Notes: a model not told the origin generated them from the sequence alone. DNA of 64,000 nucleotides from UBA7374 sp965660635 (GCA_965660635.1 CBFIAS010000001.1:62001-126000), one strand, 5' to 3'. Positions 1 to 9,950 are shown, counted from the stretch's first letter. Translations and numbers: made by a program.

Positions 1-589
1 TCGTGAGAAAATCGGCGACACACATCGTCGCCATGTGCGAGCGGACAAATTGCTTCCACGTTGTTTGCTTCATCCGCTCATCCGAGGGTGGTATACCTGC
101 CGCTCGAAGGATGTTACCTACGGTGCTCTCGCACACCTGATATCCGAGATTCTCCAAGGCTCCTTGGATTCGCTCGTAGCCCCAGCTTGGGTTTTCCTCC
201 GCAAATTGGATGCAAAGCTCCTTGATCACTTCCATCTCCTTCTGCCGATCTGTTTTGATTCGGCGCTTCGCAGTGTATTTGAGCGCCACAAGTTTGCGAT
301 GCCAGTAAAGTATCGTATCCGGCGTTACAATGCTTGCGTATTGCATCAGCGCCTTACGACCGAGCTTCTTGCCACGTTTTGCCAATTTCCGACGTTGAGT
401 ATTGCTCAAATCCAACTTCCCGCCTTTCTTTTCTAGCTGTTCTTTGAGTATCTCATTCTCCGCATGCAGATAATTGATCATCCCGCTCAGCGGGACTGTT
501 TGCGGTTCAGCCAACCTGCCATTGCGGCGATAAAAATGGTTAATTGCGTCTTCAAAGCGCTTTTTCTCAATTCCATAAGTCGTTGGCAA
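1..589 (-). CDS. Integrase-core (rve-type) transposase, N-terminal part, cut by window edge
   Basis: The minus-strand frame is open from a stop at 602-604 to the left edge. The readable protein has a charged, coiled N-terminus (LHAENEILKEQLEKK), then the stretch IVTPDTILYWHRKLVALKY and then SWGYERIQGALENLGY, which are typical of the helix-turn-helix region that precedes the DDE integrase core in IS3/IS481-like transposases. The last readable residues, MCVADFLT, are where the first catalytic aspartate region begins, so the core itself lies outside the window. No ATG is present before 481; a TTG at 589 would include the conserved-looking N-terminal part, so the start is uncertain (589 or 481). 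It marks the left end as mobile DNA next to the sugar operon. No inverted terminal repeat could be fixed. Confidence 0.72.
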   Translation of the reverse strand, partial: MPTTYGIEKKRFEDAINHFYRRNGRLAEPQTVPLSGMINYLHAENEILKEQLEKKGGKLDLSNTQRRKLAKRGKKLGRKALMQYASIVTPDTILYWHRKLVALKYTAKRRIKTDRQKEMEVIKELCIQFAEENPSWGYERIQGALENLGYQVCESTVGNILRAAGIPPSDERMKQTTWKQFVRSHMATMCVADFLT

Positions 590-680
590 GAAGAACAGAT
601 GCTAAATTTGAACCCCACACCGTCCTTAACTGGACACTAGTGATTTCATATAACTATTGGACGTTCCCACTCTTCACACC

Positions 681-2102
681 TTAGGAGCCAGCCTTGTGAA
701 AATCCGCTTCGATTTCTTCCAGCGAGCGCCCTGCAGTCTCGGGCATCCACTTCCAGACCATAAAGATTTGCGGCACTAGGATCGCTGCGAACAGAAAGAA
801 CGTGACCGAAGGGCCCACGGCTTCGCGTAGGCTTGGCGTGAATTGACCGACAATCGTATCGGTCGCCCACATTGTCAGAATGACAATTGCCATGGCATGT
901 GAACGGATATTGGTCGGGAAGATTTCCGATGCGAAGATGAATTTGATCGGGCCGAGTGAGAATGCGAAGAACGCGACAAAGGCACACATCAATACGATCA
1001 GCATGGTGTTCGCACCGCTATTGAAACTCGCACCAATGCCGGCCAAACAGGCAATGGCACCGATCGTGCCGAACTGTAGCAACTTGCGACGACCAAGCTT
1101 ATCAACAAAGGCCATCGCGATAGTAGTGAAAATCATATTACAAAACCCGATCACCGCCATGCCACTCAAAGCACCATCCGCTTTAAGTCCGGCGCTCTCC
1201 AACATGGATGTGCCGTAATAAAACACCACGTTGATTCCGCTGAATTGAGCAAAGGCAGCCAACAGCATCGCGATGAGCAAGGGCTTGCGGTATTTCTTTT
1301 GCAGCACGTCTACGAAGCGCTTCTGAGTCGCACTCTCCTTGGCCACCGCATCTTGAATGCTCTCTAGCTCCTGATCGGCACCATTACGAAAGATACGATT
1401 GAGCACCTGTCCGGCTTTTTCAACACGCCCTTCCTTGACTAACCAGCGCGGGCTCTCTGGCAAGAAAGCCGCCATCACCAGGAAGAACAGGCCGGGCACC
1501 AACTCGGAACCAAACATCGCACGCCAAGTTTCGTCAGCCACGAACCACTTCATAAAACTCCCTTCCGCAGCGGTTTCGGCAACCGAGGCCGCCCACTGGT
1601 GCAGGAAGTAATTATTAAACAAGGCAATCATAATGCCCAGCGTGATCGCAAATTGAAACATCGTCACTAGACGCCCACGCAGGTGGGTCGGTGAGATCTC
1701 CGAAATATACAGCGGACAGACCATTGCCGAGACCCCAACTCCCAGCCCACCCAACCAACGGGCAAATACCAGTAATTCGATATTCATGGCCCATGCGCTG
1801 CCTAAGGCAGAGAGCAGCATCAACACCGCCGCAAACAACAGATTTCGGCTGCGCCCAAACTTATCGCTCAACCAACCCGACAGCCCCGACCCGAATACCG
1901 CCCCCAACAGACCCGAGCTCACAAAGAAGCCCTCCATCGTCGGCGATAATGTGAACTGCGACTTCACCGCACTGATGGTGCCGGAAATGACAATCGCATC
2001 AAAACCCCACAGCAGTCCCCCCAGCGCGGAAGCCACGCAGATGAAGACCAGAAAGGGCAAGTGAGGTTTATGGATGTTGAACTGTTTGGATTCGTTTTTC
2101 AT
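681..2102 (-). CDS. MFS sugar porter (SP family)
   Basis: This is a sugar/proton symporter of the major facilitator superfamily, about 473 residues, with twelve predicted membrane segments in the inner membrane. Sugar-porter signatures are visible: DKFGRSRN after TM2, PESPRWLVKEGR at the end of the first half, the central loop, and PETAGRSLEEIE after TM12. I chose ATG 2102 (MKNESKQ), because it overlaps the stop codon of the upstream GH43 gene in an ATGA arrangement, which suggests translational coupling; an in-frame start at 2150 would overlap that gene by about 50 bases. As last gene of the operon starting at 9950 it probably imports the monosaccharide released by the GH31 and GH43 enzymes. 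The exact sugar cannot be read from the sequence. Confidence 0.93.
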   Translation of the reverse strand: MKNESKQFNIHKPHLPFLVFICVASALGGLLWGFDAIVISGTISAVKSQFTLSPTMEGFFVSSGLLGAVFGSGLSGWLSDKFGRSRNLLFAAVLMLLSALGSAWAMNIELLVFARWLGGLGVGVSAMVCPLYISEISPTHLRGRLVTMFQFAITLGIMIALFNNYFLHQWAASVAETAAEGSFMKWFVADETWRAMFGSELVPGLFFLVMAAFLPESPRWLVKEGRVEKAGQVLNRIFRNGADQELESIQDAVAKESATQKRFVDVLQKKYRKPLLIAMLLAAFAQFSGINVVFYYGTSMLESAGLKADGALSGMAVIGFCNMIFTTIAMAFVDKLGRRKLLQFGTIGAIACLAGIGASFNSGANTMLIVLMCAFVAFFAFSLGPIKFIFASEIFPTNIRSHAMAIVILTMWATDTIVGQFTPSLREAVGPSVTFFLFAAILVPQIFMVWKWMPETAGRSLEEIEADFHKAGS

Positions 2103-3283
2103 GGGGCGGTTGTTGCGGTTGAAAGTGAAAGGTCCCACTCGTCGCGCCATTCGACTTGGAGGTTCCCGTCATTAAAGCTAACGGGAAGCCATACATAGCG
2201 CCCGTCGATCGCATCCTCTGGGCGCCAGATGTCGAACAAGGCAATGTAGGCATCCTTCTTCCCGATCACGGGGAATACACAAGTGCTTTGGCCGCCGAAC
2301 GTCTTCTCCGGCCCCAATTGATTCTGAGGATTAATGCCGACACAGGGATTACCCAGTTCTTTCCACGGCCCCAGGATCGAACTTGCCACAGCAGCACGCG
2401 CGGCATTGGGCGCCCAGCCTGTGCACCCCGAAGCGATCAGATAATACTTCCCTTCACGCTTAAAGACCGCAGGCGCCTCCATCCAACGGAACGGAAAGTT
2501 GCGTGTATAAGTGCCGGTATGGTCGAGGTAATCCTCAGTCAGCAGCGAAATGTGCAGCGTTGAGTTATGCTCGGAGGAATAGATGTGATAGGCCTTGCCG
2601 TCGTCATCGACAAACAGGTTCATATCACGCGCCATCTGGCCACCTTCGAAATGAGAGCCGAGAATATTAAACTGCGCATGCTTCGGAGACGGCCCCCCAC
2701 TGAAAGATTCATTCTCTTTCTGAGTCCGCTCAATTGATGCAGCGCCTTTCTCTGCCGGCGTCACATTGAGTGGCCAATGCCCTGCATTCGGACGGATGCT
2801 TCGGATATAGGTGTATGGCCCCACCGGCGTATCCGAAATTGCGATACCAGAACGCGCGGCATCATAGCCTTTCCCCTTCAGCTCCAAGTGAAACCACATC
2901 ACGAACTTTTTGGTCTTGGCATTATAAATCACTTTTGGGCGCTCAATGATACAGCCCTTAACAATATCACTGTTTGGATCGTCGGACACCTGCAGCGCGA
3001 TTCCTTCGTCCCTCCAGTTTGTGAGATCCTTCGACGAATACACGTGCACGCCAACCTGTGCTCGATTTCCGGCTTCTCCAGCTACTTTATGTTCCCCGAA
3101 CCAATAGTAGCTGCCGTCATGATACAGCACCCCGCCTCCGTGCGCGTTGATGTGAACACCCTGATCATCTGGCCATAGTTCTCCCGGCTTAAACGAAGCG
3201 GTTTTCAGGCAAGGAGACTCCGCTATAGCAAGCGATGTGCATACGAGTGCGGATGTGACAATTAATGTAAACAGTCGATTCAT
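2099..3283 (-). CDS. Secreted glycoside hydrolase family 43-like enzyme
   Basis: A 394-residue protein with a signal peptide (MNRLFTLIVTSALVCTSLAIA) and a single five-bladed propeller typical of GH43. The segment INAHGGGVLYHDGSYYWFGE at about residue 47 is characteristic of GH43 subfamilies such as 24 and 34, in which the usual N-terminal aspartate base is not in the standard DP context. RDMNLFVDDDG should supply the pKa-modulating aspartate and WMEAPAVF the general-acid glutamate. Related enzymes remove beta-galactose or arabinofuranose units in exo fashion; the substrate here is not certain. The gene lies in the symporter-to-porter operon and overlaps the porter by 4 bases. The product should act in the periplasm or outside the cell. 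Confidence 0.85.
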   Translation of the reverse strand: MNRLFTLIVTSALVCTSLAIAESPCLKTASFKPGELWPDDQGVHINAHGGGVLYHDGSYYWFGEHKVAGEAGNRAQVGVHVYSSKDLTNWRDEGIALQVSDDPNSDIVKGCIIERPKVIYNAKTKKFVMWFHLELKGKGYDAARSGIAISDTPVGPYTYIRSIRPNAGHWPLNVTPAEKGAASIERTQKENESFSGGPSPKHAQFNILGSHFEGGQMARDMNLFVDDDGKAYHIYSSEHNSTLHISLLTEDYLDHTGTYTRNFPFRWMEAPAVFKREGKYYLIASGCTGWAPNAARAAVASSILGPWKELGNPCVGINPQNQLGPEKTFGGQSTCVFPVIGKKDAYIALFDIWRPEDAIDGRYVWLPVSFNDGNLQVEWRDEWDLSLSTATTAP

Positions 3284-3299
3284 ATAAAAGGATTATTAC

Positions 3300-3656
3300 T
3301 TATAGGTTAAAGGAGACTGATTGTGAGTGAAGCAGACGCACCGGCCCCAGCAGGCCTGATTCCATCAGCGGCGCATTTTTATCATTGTGATAGAATGGAT
3401 ACAGCGTCCAAGTCACCCGTTCCGCTTCGGGCAACTTCCAGTCCCCCAGCATCCGGTTTTTCCATACATTAGTCACGTCCACCACTACATCGTTCGCACC
3501 GGCTTTCGCGGCATCGGTGATGTCGATTCGGAACGGCGGCTTCCACAGCACACCAAGCGGTTGGTCGTTGACCATCACTTCAGCCAGATAGTTGACCTCG
3601 CCCAGAGACGACGCATAAAGCATCACTGCGAGTGTCAATATCGCGACTTGTATCAT
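3300..3656 (-). pseudogene. Remnant: C-terminal sugar-binding tail of a large glycosidase (GH106/GH2-like)
   Basis: About 118 residues. The segment LAEVMVNDQPLGVLWKPPF followed by IDITDAAKAGANDVVVDVTNVW and NRMLGD is the hallmark of the C-terminal GH2-like jelly roll of large alpha-L-rhamnosidase-type glycosidases (GH106 and relatives), which are usually about 1000 residues long. The catalytic part is absent. The N-terminus, MIQVAILTLAVMLYASS, looks like a signal peptide joined directly to this tail, as would result from an internal deletion. An in-frame start further upstream (3689) is possible. It sits between GH31 and GH43 in the operon and could still be translated. I treat it as a remnant, but a small secreted lectin-like protein is an alternative. 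Confidence 0.6.
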
Positions 3657-3708
3657 CGTATCTATTCCTGTTGTCGGTCGAGCTAGCATCCGGTCCTCAA
3701 AAATCCAA

Positions 3709-5898
3709 CTAGTTGTTTTCGTTCAGTTGGTAATTATTTCCGGGCAACAACGCAAAGGAGACGAAACCACTTTTTTCATCCAAGATAACAGGCACCACGT
3801 CACCGGTTGTCGTATTTTTCACAACGGGCATGCCCTTCCAGCTGTTAAGCGTAATCACACTTTGTGAGCTGCCATCAGGATGAGTGAAGATAAACGGACT
3901 GCTCTCTTTGATGATCGGATATATTCGAGCCGTAAGAGGCGCGTCATCTGACTCGCGAGTAATCAGGACTCCTTTGCCGCCAACAAAACAGGGCGTCTTG
4001 TCCCGCGGCATCGCGAAATTCTTCAGTAACTTCGGTCCCTGATATTTTTTTCCAGTGTCGTAGTCGAACCAAGGTCCCTCTGGCAGATAGAGATCCATCT
4101 GACTGCTCTCATGATTTTTAACCAGAGGCGCACAGAGCAACGACTCGCCCGCCATCCACTGATAGTGCGTCGGCTCGGCAGCGTTTGCATCATTCGGATA
4201 AGCAATCCCCAGCGGCGTCAGCGTGTATGGATAGCCTGAGTGGTAGGATTTCATTGCAGCATCATACAAGTAAGGTCCGATTTGATAGTGAAAATCAAAA
4301 GGCCTTTTAAAAAGCCCCTGCTGCTTCTCGTTCCAACCATAGGGCACCTCTCCGACGGCAAGCCCCGCCGTGACTGCCATCAACCAAGCATGGCGGACGA
4401 CCTTATTTGTATAGTTTTTCATCTGTCGAAACCCAACCGTATCCGAATAAACGTTTGGAGCTCCGCTGGCCGCATAGTGCCAATAATTGATCGGCGTCCG
4501 CTGACTCATGTCCTTCACATGGGTATCATTGATGCGCAGCAGCGTGCCTGACGAACTAAAGCTACCGCAGCGTGCCATCACCAGTGCGCCCTCATCGGCA
4601 AGACGCGCAATCGGGTCATTGAAAATATCAAGCAGGTCAGATCCCACATCCATCATGGTATCTTCTTTTATGCCATCCACACCCCAGGAGCGATAGTGGT
4701 CGGTATACCAGTCAACTGCCTGAGGATTACGCCCATCGAGCAGATAGCATGGGACAATCGGAAAGTAGCGGGACGTCTTGACGACCAAATTCCCTGAGGG
4801 GTCTTTCACGAAGTAACCCTGATCCACGCCAACCGTTGAAAGGGGGTTACCGTTGAAGAATTTCCCTTTCAAATTGAAGTCCCGCTTCGTTCCTTTGGGG
4901 ATATGCGGTCCACCCGGCAGCACAAAGTTGGTGCGCAGGCCGATCATCCATTTGACATCCTGCGCATGCAGCTTGGCTTTGAAAGCAACCGGGTCGGGGA
5001 ACTTCTTACCAAATCTCCCAAAACTAGTGGTCGTGCCGCCCTCTTCCCAGAAGCCGGATCCCGTGACCGCCCAGCGGATGGGATAGCCCTTTTTTTGAAA
5101 ATCAGAGATCGATTTCAACACCGTCTCGTCGCGCGTCTGATAACCGAGCGCTGCCCAAGACTCCCATCCCAGTTCGAAAAACCTCGATTTTGGTTGAATC
5201 CAAGGGAAGCCGTTATCGACTAACAGTTTTTTGTAATTCCCGTAAATCGTAGGCATGTCGCCGCTCATATAGTGAAAGGTGACAGGTTCGTCTGCCGTTA
5301 CCGTCATGGTGTATGCTTCCGGCCCCAAAAGCACCGAGGATTGCTTGCCCCCGAACACCACCCCGGCCAGCCCGTTATGAGGGAAAATGACAAAGGAACT
5401 TTGCCAGCGCTTCGAGCTGCCATTATTGACCAGCGAGTAACGGACATTTTTATCCGTCACCAAATTCAGCTGACCGCTCCAGCCGCCGGCATCGCCAAGG
5501 CCATAGGCCACTGGCAAGCCCCCCAGACTCAAGTCAATCTTGCACGCGCCCTCTTTCTCCGGCGCTACCGTAATGGAAACCAGTCCCTCAGAAGTTGCCA
5601 CGCTCACATTCGCCTTCAAGCCCTGCGCCGTCATCACCGTAAAATGCCCCGGTCGATCGGAGTGCGCCTCAGTTGCAGTCACTGCTTGGCCGTCGAGACG
5701 CAAGCCGGCCTGCGCGTGAGCGGGAGCCAGAATCGTGCCGGACGTGTCTGTGAATTTAAAACGAAAGCCCGTAGGCTCCACCGTTATTCGCTGCTCTCCG
5801 AACTTCAGCTCGGTCGCCCCACTTCCCACCGCGGCACTCTCTGATGCGAAACAGCTCACGGCGACGGCAGCGAGTGCACTCCAATATTTTATTTTCAC
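3709..5898 (-). CDS. Glycoside hydrolase family 31 enzyme (alpha-glycosidase)
   Basis: A retaining alpha-glycosidase of about 729 residues. I chose GTG 5898 because it gives a clean signal peptide (MKIKYWSALAAVAVSCFASESA) 23 bases after the upstream gene; the ATG at 6003 would overlap that gene by about 80 bases. After an N-terminal beta-sandwich, the TIM barrel carries WGVDGIKEDTMMDVG with the expected nucleophile aspartate (KED), and RINDTHVKD, where the aspartate is the likely acid/base (the WxGD position of the family). GH31 includes alpha-glucosidases, alpha-xylosidases, alpha-galactosidases and sulfoquinovosidases; I cannot choose between them. It is expected to act in the periplasm. 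It is third in the minus-strand operon, between an FAD oxidoreductase and the glycosidase remnant. Confidence 0.88.
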   Translation of the reverse strand: MKIKYWSALAAVAVSCFASESAAVGSGATELKFGEQRITVEPTGFRFKFTDTSGTILAPAHAQAGLRLDGQAVTATEAHSDRPGHFTVMTAQGLKANVSVATSEGLVSITVAPEKEGACKIDLSLGGLPVAYGLGDAGGWSGQLNLVTDKNVRYSLVNNGSSKRWQSSFVIFPHNGLAGVVFGGKQSSVLLGPEAYTMTVTADEPVTFHYMSGDMPTIYGNYKKLLVDNGFPWIQPKSRFFELGWESWAALGYQTRDETVLKSISDFQKKGYPIRWAVTGSGFWEEGGTTTSFGRFGKKFPDPVAFKAKLHAQDVKWMIGLRTNFVLPGGPHIPKGTKRDFNLKGKFFNGNPLSTVGVDQGYFVKDPSGNLVVKTSRYFPIVPCYLLDGRNPQAVDWYTDHYRSWGVDGIKEDTMMDVGSDLLDIFNDPIARLADEGALVMARCGSFSSSGTLLRINDTHVKDMSQRTPINYWHYAASGAPNVYSDTVGFRQMKNYTNKVVRHAWLMAVTAGLAVGEVPYGWNEKQQGLFKRPFDFHYQIGPYLYDAAMKSYHSGYPYTLTPLGIAYPNDANAAEPTHYQWMAGESLLCAPLVKNHESSQMDLYLPEGPWFDYDTGKKYQGPKLLKNFAMPRDKTPCFVGGKGVLITRESDDAPLTARIYPIIKESSPFIFTHPDGSSQSVITLNSWKGMPVVKNTTTGDVVPVILDEKSGFVSFALLPGNNYQLNENN

Positions 5899-5921
5899 CC
5901 TCAATTCGTCTCGATCGTTTG

Positions 5922-8201
5922 TTAGTAGATTCGGATACCGAACAGAGCGGCAGGCACCTGCGCCGATGGATGTGTCAGTTCCAGTGACAAGCCCCGGGTG
6001 CAAACAGGTTTGGCAAAGCGAATGCGGTTGACGGTCTGGTGATTGCTGGAACAGCGATGCAACTCTTTACCGTCCACATCGCGGAGCACGTAGTCGCGCA
6101 CACAGAACGGCATCACATCCTCAGGGTGCCCCCACTGCGCGGTTTCCATGGCATGGTCGAAGTCGTTATCAAAATGCAACACCACCTCACGTATGGATTG
6201 CTCGGCATCCCAGGCAATATCGAGGCGTGGCGTCGGATCCGCCGCTGCAGCCACCCAGGCATTCGTGGATACCGTAGGACGGAACGTCCCACTCGCGAGC
6301 TGTTCTAGTTCAAATGCCTCAAGTGGTTCCGACAACTTGAAGGCCAGATTGTGCCCTTCGGGCCGACGGTCTGGCACCCAAAATTCGAAGCGGTCAATCC
6401 CAATGCCTGCTGGTGGAACTTGCTCACCCGTGTTCGATACCGCGTGGTTGAATTTCTTACGCACGGTCATCAGGCCAGTCACGCGCTGTTCAGAACAAGC
6501 GACTTCGGTAGCCGCATCGCCGTAGAGGCAGAGGAAGCCATAGCGGTTTTGATCCACTCCGTTAGTGACGGGAAATTCAATGGTCTGCTCACCCGCAGCG
6601 AGTGCAAAGGTCTGCTCACAGAGCGTCGCTTCCGGCGTGAAGTTTTCAGCCTTGTCGCTGCCCCGCAGCGCTACGCGTAGCTCACCTGCAGCTTTCGCGC
6701 GAATTCGCAGTGTCACGGTCGGACGATCTTCAGGCGTCAACGGCAACAGCTGGGCCACCGGATATTCCAGATCCAGCCATGGACCATCCGCGGAAAGTTC
6801 GGTCAACTGTAAGGTGGAAGAAGGCGAAAGTGTCGCCGACTGGGCTAGATCGCCGTCATCGCTCAGTGGGATGCCCGGAATGGCCTGCCCGACTTGATTG
6901 AGCGCGCGCTGAAGCGCGGCCATGCGTGTCGGCTCAGTCAGATCACGTGGGGCCAGTCCGTCGCGCAGGCAATGCGACGCCGCCATACCAACCGCAGTAG
7001 CGCCGTGTGCGCAGGTCAACATCACACGAGTCGAACCAAAGGCGACGTGCGAAGCACTGATGATACGCCCCGCCAGGAACAGGTTGCTGATATTTCGACT
7101 GTAGTAACAGCGATACGGAATCCCGAACACGCCTTTACTGTGCCACTGGTTGCAGGGAGACTTTTCGCTGTAAACCGCATCCGACGGATGCAGGTCGAGT
7201 GACCAACCACCGACCGCCACAGCATCTTCGTGTATCCGTTGTTCAACTACATCCTGCTGAATAATCATCGTATCACCCTCAAAGCGGCGACTCTCACGTT
7301 TGCCAGGAATCGTGCCGACCCATTCGAGCGTCATATTTTCGGCATCAGGGAACTTTCCAGAATTCTTGATGTGATCCCACACACCATACACCACCTTCCA
7401 GAGTTCCCATTTGATCTCCTCGGTGTCGTGCACGGTATCGCGTCGACCACCGTATTCGATCCACCACAGCTTACAGCCGTGCTCCTTCACATCGAAATCT
7501 CGATAGCGCGGCACCTCGGTAATATCTTTCAAGGCAAACTCCGGAGCGACGTATTTGACCGGCTTGCCGACATCCTTGCTGTAAAAATAAATCGTATGTC
7601 CAAGCAGTTCGCCGTAACTCTCATCCGGCGCAAAGTGCTCGCCAAACTCATCCGAGCTCTCAGCCCCCATACGAAACGCCGCGCCCGCTTGAAAGCCAAC
7701 GATGCCATCACCAGAAGCGTCACAGAAATTTGGTGCGCTCACTACATAGCGAGTCGAATTTTGACTACAGAACGCGGTGACACTTGAAATGGTGTCGGGA
7801 GCCGACTTCTCCACTTCGTAGACTGCGGTGTTTAGCAGCAGCCGAATATTCGGCTCCCGCATGACAAACTCGAGCAGGATCGTGTCGAAGATCAACGGAT
7901 TGCCCTCTTTGTTGCGGTAGGTATTTTCGACCAGAATTTCGTCGACGAGTCCGCCTTCACGCGACCAGCGGTTGTTGTTGCCCATGTGCGAAGTCGCACC
8001 CAGACCCCACAACCTCACCTCACTGGATGCATTCCCACCCAGCACCGGTCGATCCTGAATCAAGGCGACTTGAAGTCCCTGCCGCGCAGCTGTCACAGCC
8101 GCGCAGACGCCAGCCAAGCCGCCGCCAACCACGGCAAAATCGACCGGGATCGCTTCACATTTCAGGCCACGTAGGCCTTCTGTAGGTGTCTCAATAATCA
8201 T
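5922..8201 (-). CDS. FAD-dependent oxidoreductase (FAD_oxidored family)
   Basis: A 759-residue protein without a signal peptide. The N-terminal Rossmann motif VVGGGLAGVCAAVTAARQG binds FAD, followed by LGGNASSEVRLWG, typical of the large FAD_oxidored (PF12831) proteins that are numerous in Verrucomicrobiota and Planctomycetota glycan loci. The core runs to about residue 450; the last 300 residues look like beta-sandwich domains. The reaction is not known; members are often assumed to oxidise sugars or sugar acids. It lies 27 bases behind the symporter gene and 23 bases before GH31, so it is almost certainly co-transcribed and belongs to the same pathway. An unusual point is the absence of any export signal in a secreted-enzyme operon, which suggests that it acts on imported sugar. 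Confidence 0.85.
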   Translation of the reverse strand: MIIETPTEGLRGLKCEAIPVDFAVVGGGLAGVCAAVTAARQGLQVALIQDRPVLGGNASSEVRLWGLGATSHMGNNNRWSREGGLVDEILVENTYRNKEGNPLIFDTILLEFVMREPNIRLLLNTAVYEVEKSAPDTISSVTAFCSQNSTRYVVSAPNFCDASGDGIVGFQAGAAFRMGAESSDEFGEHFAPDESYGELLGHTIYFYSKDVGKPVKYVAPEFALKDITEVPRYRDFDVKEHGCKLWWIEYGGRRDTVHDTEEIKWELWKVVYGVWDHIKNSGKFPDAENMTLEWVGTIPGKRESRRFEGDTMIIQQDVVEQRIHEDAVAVGGWSLDLHPSDAVYSEKSPCNQWHSKGVFGIPYRCYYSRNISNLFLAGRIISASHVAFGSTRVMLTCAHGATAVGMAASHCLRDGLAPRDLTEPTRMAALQRALNQVGQAIPGIPLSDDGDLAQSATLSPSSTLQLTELSADGPWLDLEYPVAQLLPLTPEDRPTVTLRIRAKAAGELRVALRGSDKAENFTPEATLCEQTFALAAGEQTIEFPVTNGVDQNRYGFLCLYGDAATEVACSEQRVTGLMTVRKKFNHAVSNTGEQVPPAGIGIDRFEFWVPDRRPEGHNLAFKLSEPLEAFELEQLASGTFRPTVSTNAWVAAAADPTPRLDIAWDAEQSIREVVLHFDNDFDHAMETAQWGHPEDVMPFCVRDYVLRDVDGKELHRCSSNHQTVNRIRFAKPVCTRGLSLELTHPSAQVPAALFGIRIY

Positions 8202-8228
8202 ATAATACTATTCATTGTTTCCAGGCGC

Positions 8229-9950
8229 TTACACAGCACGCCGGACTTTGTGATAAATAATCGCCGCGAGTAGAAATAGGATGCCGCCAAAAGCCGCTAG
8301 AATTCCGTGCGAGGTATCGTTGACCAGGATGAGCGAACACATCATCGCGCCACAAACGGCCAGACAGACCGCGACGACTTTGGCCGCCATCGGATTGGAT
8401 TGCACCGCATGCGCCGCCTCGGCTTCGTCTTCTTTACGTGCCAAGGCAGCAATGGTCTTCCAACCAGCGTCTTCACCCCGGCTGGTAAATTCAAGAATGG
8501 CAAGCACCGCGACCGGAAAGATGACTCCAACAAAAGTCTTCAGGAAATTTGCATGGGCGATCACCCAGGCATTGACGCTGCCCAGCGAATCGATCCCGCT
8601 CAGGAATCCCTCGGCACCGAATCCAAAGCGAATCACCACACCTAATCCAAAGCCACTCAGCCCCGTGATCCAGACGGCCCGCCCACCAATCTTACGGCTA
8701 AAGATGCCCCAGAGCGAGGGAGCCAGCAGCGGCACCACCATTAATTCGGTAATACTGATAATGAGGTCCTTCACCTGACCGAGTTTCTCAATTTGCAGCG
8801 CAATCCCGACCAGCAGAACACCGAGTAAAATGGTAAAGACACGCCCTGCGCGGAGTAGAGATTTGGCAGTGCTCGCCTTTGCCAACGGCTTATAAATATC
8901 ATTGGTCAACACGCCGGAAAACACGTTCAACTGCGAACTGACCATACTGGCGGTCGCCGAGAACATCGCCGCGAGCATTAGTCCAACCATACCGACCGGC
9001 AGCACCGACTGACAGGCCAGAATATATGCCTGCTCGGCATCCGCACCGGGGTTCGACACGCGATAGATCATCGGTGGCAGTAGCCATAGTAGCGGACTAC
9101 AGAGATAGAGCGCCCCAAAAAGAAAGGTGCTCTTACGCGCATCTTTCTTGGTGGGCACACAAAGAAAACGCTGCACAAACGCCCACTCCGCCCCAATCAT
9201 GAAGAAATGAATCGCCGCCCAACCGGCCAAGAAGAAGACGGAATATTTTTCCTCTTTCACTAAATCGAAAAACCCTTCGGGCGCGGCCTCAATGAAGCCT
9301 CCTAGCCCGCCTACCTGGTGGAGTGCCAGAGGCACGACAAACAAGACCGCTAAGTTAAGAATGATAAACTGCAGCACATCCGTCATGAGCACCGCCCACA
9401 GCCCGCCGATCATGGTATAGAGCACCACCACCGAACCAAAGATCAGGATCGCCCAACGTAGCGAGAGATTCCCAGTTTCAGGGTCGCGCAAAATGTTACC
9501 TTCATCCAACGGCATCAAGGCCACCAGGATCTTGGCCAGCGCATACAGCGCCGCAGCAGTGCCGACCACCCGCAGCACCATCATCGACCATGTATAGAAA
9601 TGCAGCGCACCCTTACCGAAGCGCAAGCGGACATATTCCGCAGGTGTTTCGATGCCCATGCCCTTCCAGCGACCTGCGACAAACACGCCGACCAACAACG
9701 CGGCCACGCCATACATCAGGTTGATCATCACCGCCACCATGCCGACATCAAACGCGATGCTGCCCCACACCACGAAGGTGTTGGCAGAGAACATCGTCAT
9801 AAACGCACTCAAGCCACTCGCCCACCATGGCGAAGTGCCCCCGGCACTAAACATGTCGGATGAGTTCTTAACCAACCGCCCCAGGATCACACCGAGCAAT
9901 ACGGTGCCTCCAAGATAGGCGATTAGAACGGTCCAGTCAGCAATTTGCAT
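8229..9950 (-). CDS. Sodium:solute symporter (SSS family)
   Basis: A 573-residue integral membrane protein with about 13 to 14 hydrophobic helices, of the SSS/SGLT family. The N-terminal helix MQIADWTVLIAYLGGTVLLG and the following NSSDMFSAGGTSPWWASGLS are typical of sugar-transporting SSS members found beside glycosidases in this phylum. It should couple uptake of a sugar or sugar acid to sodium at the inner membrane. It is the first gene of the operon that runs down to 681, and its promoter region carries the shared operator (10114-10135). Having both an SSS and an MFS importer in one operon suggests two different products of glycan breakdown. Confidence 0.92.
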   Translation of the reverse strand: MQIADWTVLIAYLGGTVLLGVILGRLVKNSSDMFSAGGTSPWWASGLSAFMTMFSANTFVVWGSIAFDVGMVAVMINLMYGVAALLVGVFVAGRWKGMGIETPAEYVRLRFGKGALHFYTWSMMVLRVVGTAAALYALAKILVALMPLDEGNILRDPETGNLSLRWAILIFGSVVVLYTMIGGLWAVLMTDVLQFIILNLAVLFVVPLALHQVGGLGGFIEAAPEGFFDLVKEEKYSVFFLAGWAAIHFFMIGAEWAFVQRFLCVPTKKDARKSTFLFGALYLCSPLLWLLPPMIYRVSNPGADAEQAYILACQSVLPVGMVGLMLAAMFSATASMVSSQLNVFSGVLTNDIYKPLAKASTAKSLLRAGRVFTILLGVLLVGIALQIEKLGQVKDLIISITELMVVPLLAPSLWGIFSRKIGGRAVWITGLSGFGLGVVIRFGFGAEGFLSGIDSLGSVNAWVIAHANFLKTFVGVIFPVAVLAILEFTSRGEDAGWKTIAALARKEDEAEAAHAVQSNPMAAKVVAVCLAVCGAMMCSLILVNDTSHGILAAFGGILFLLAAIIYHKVRRAV

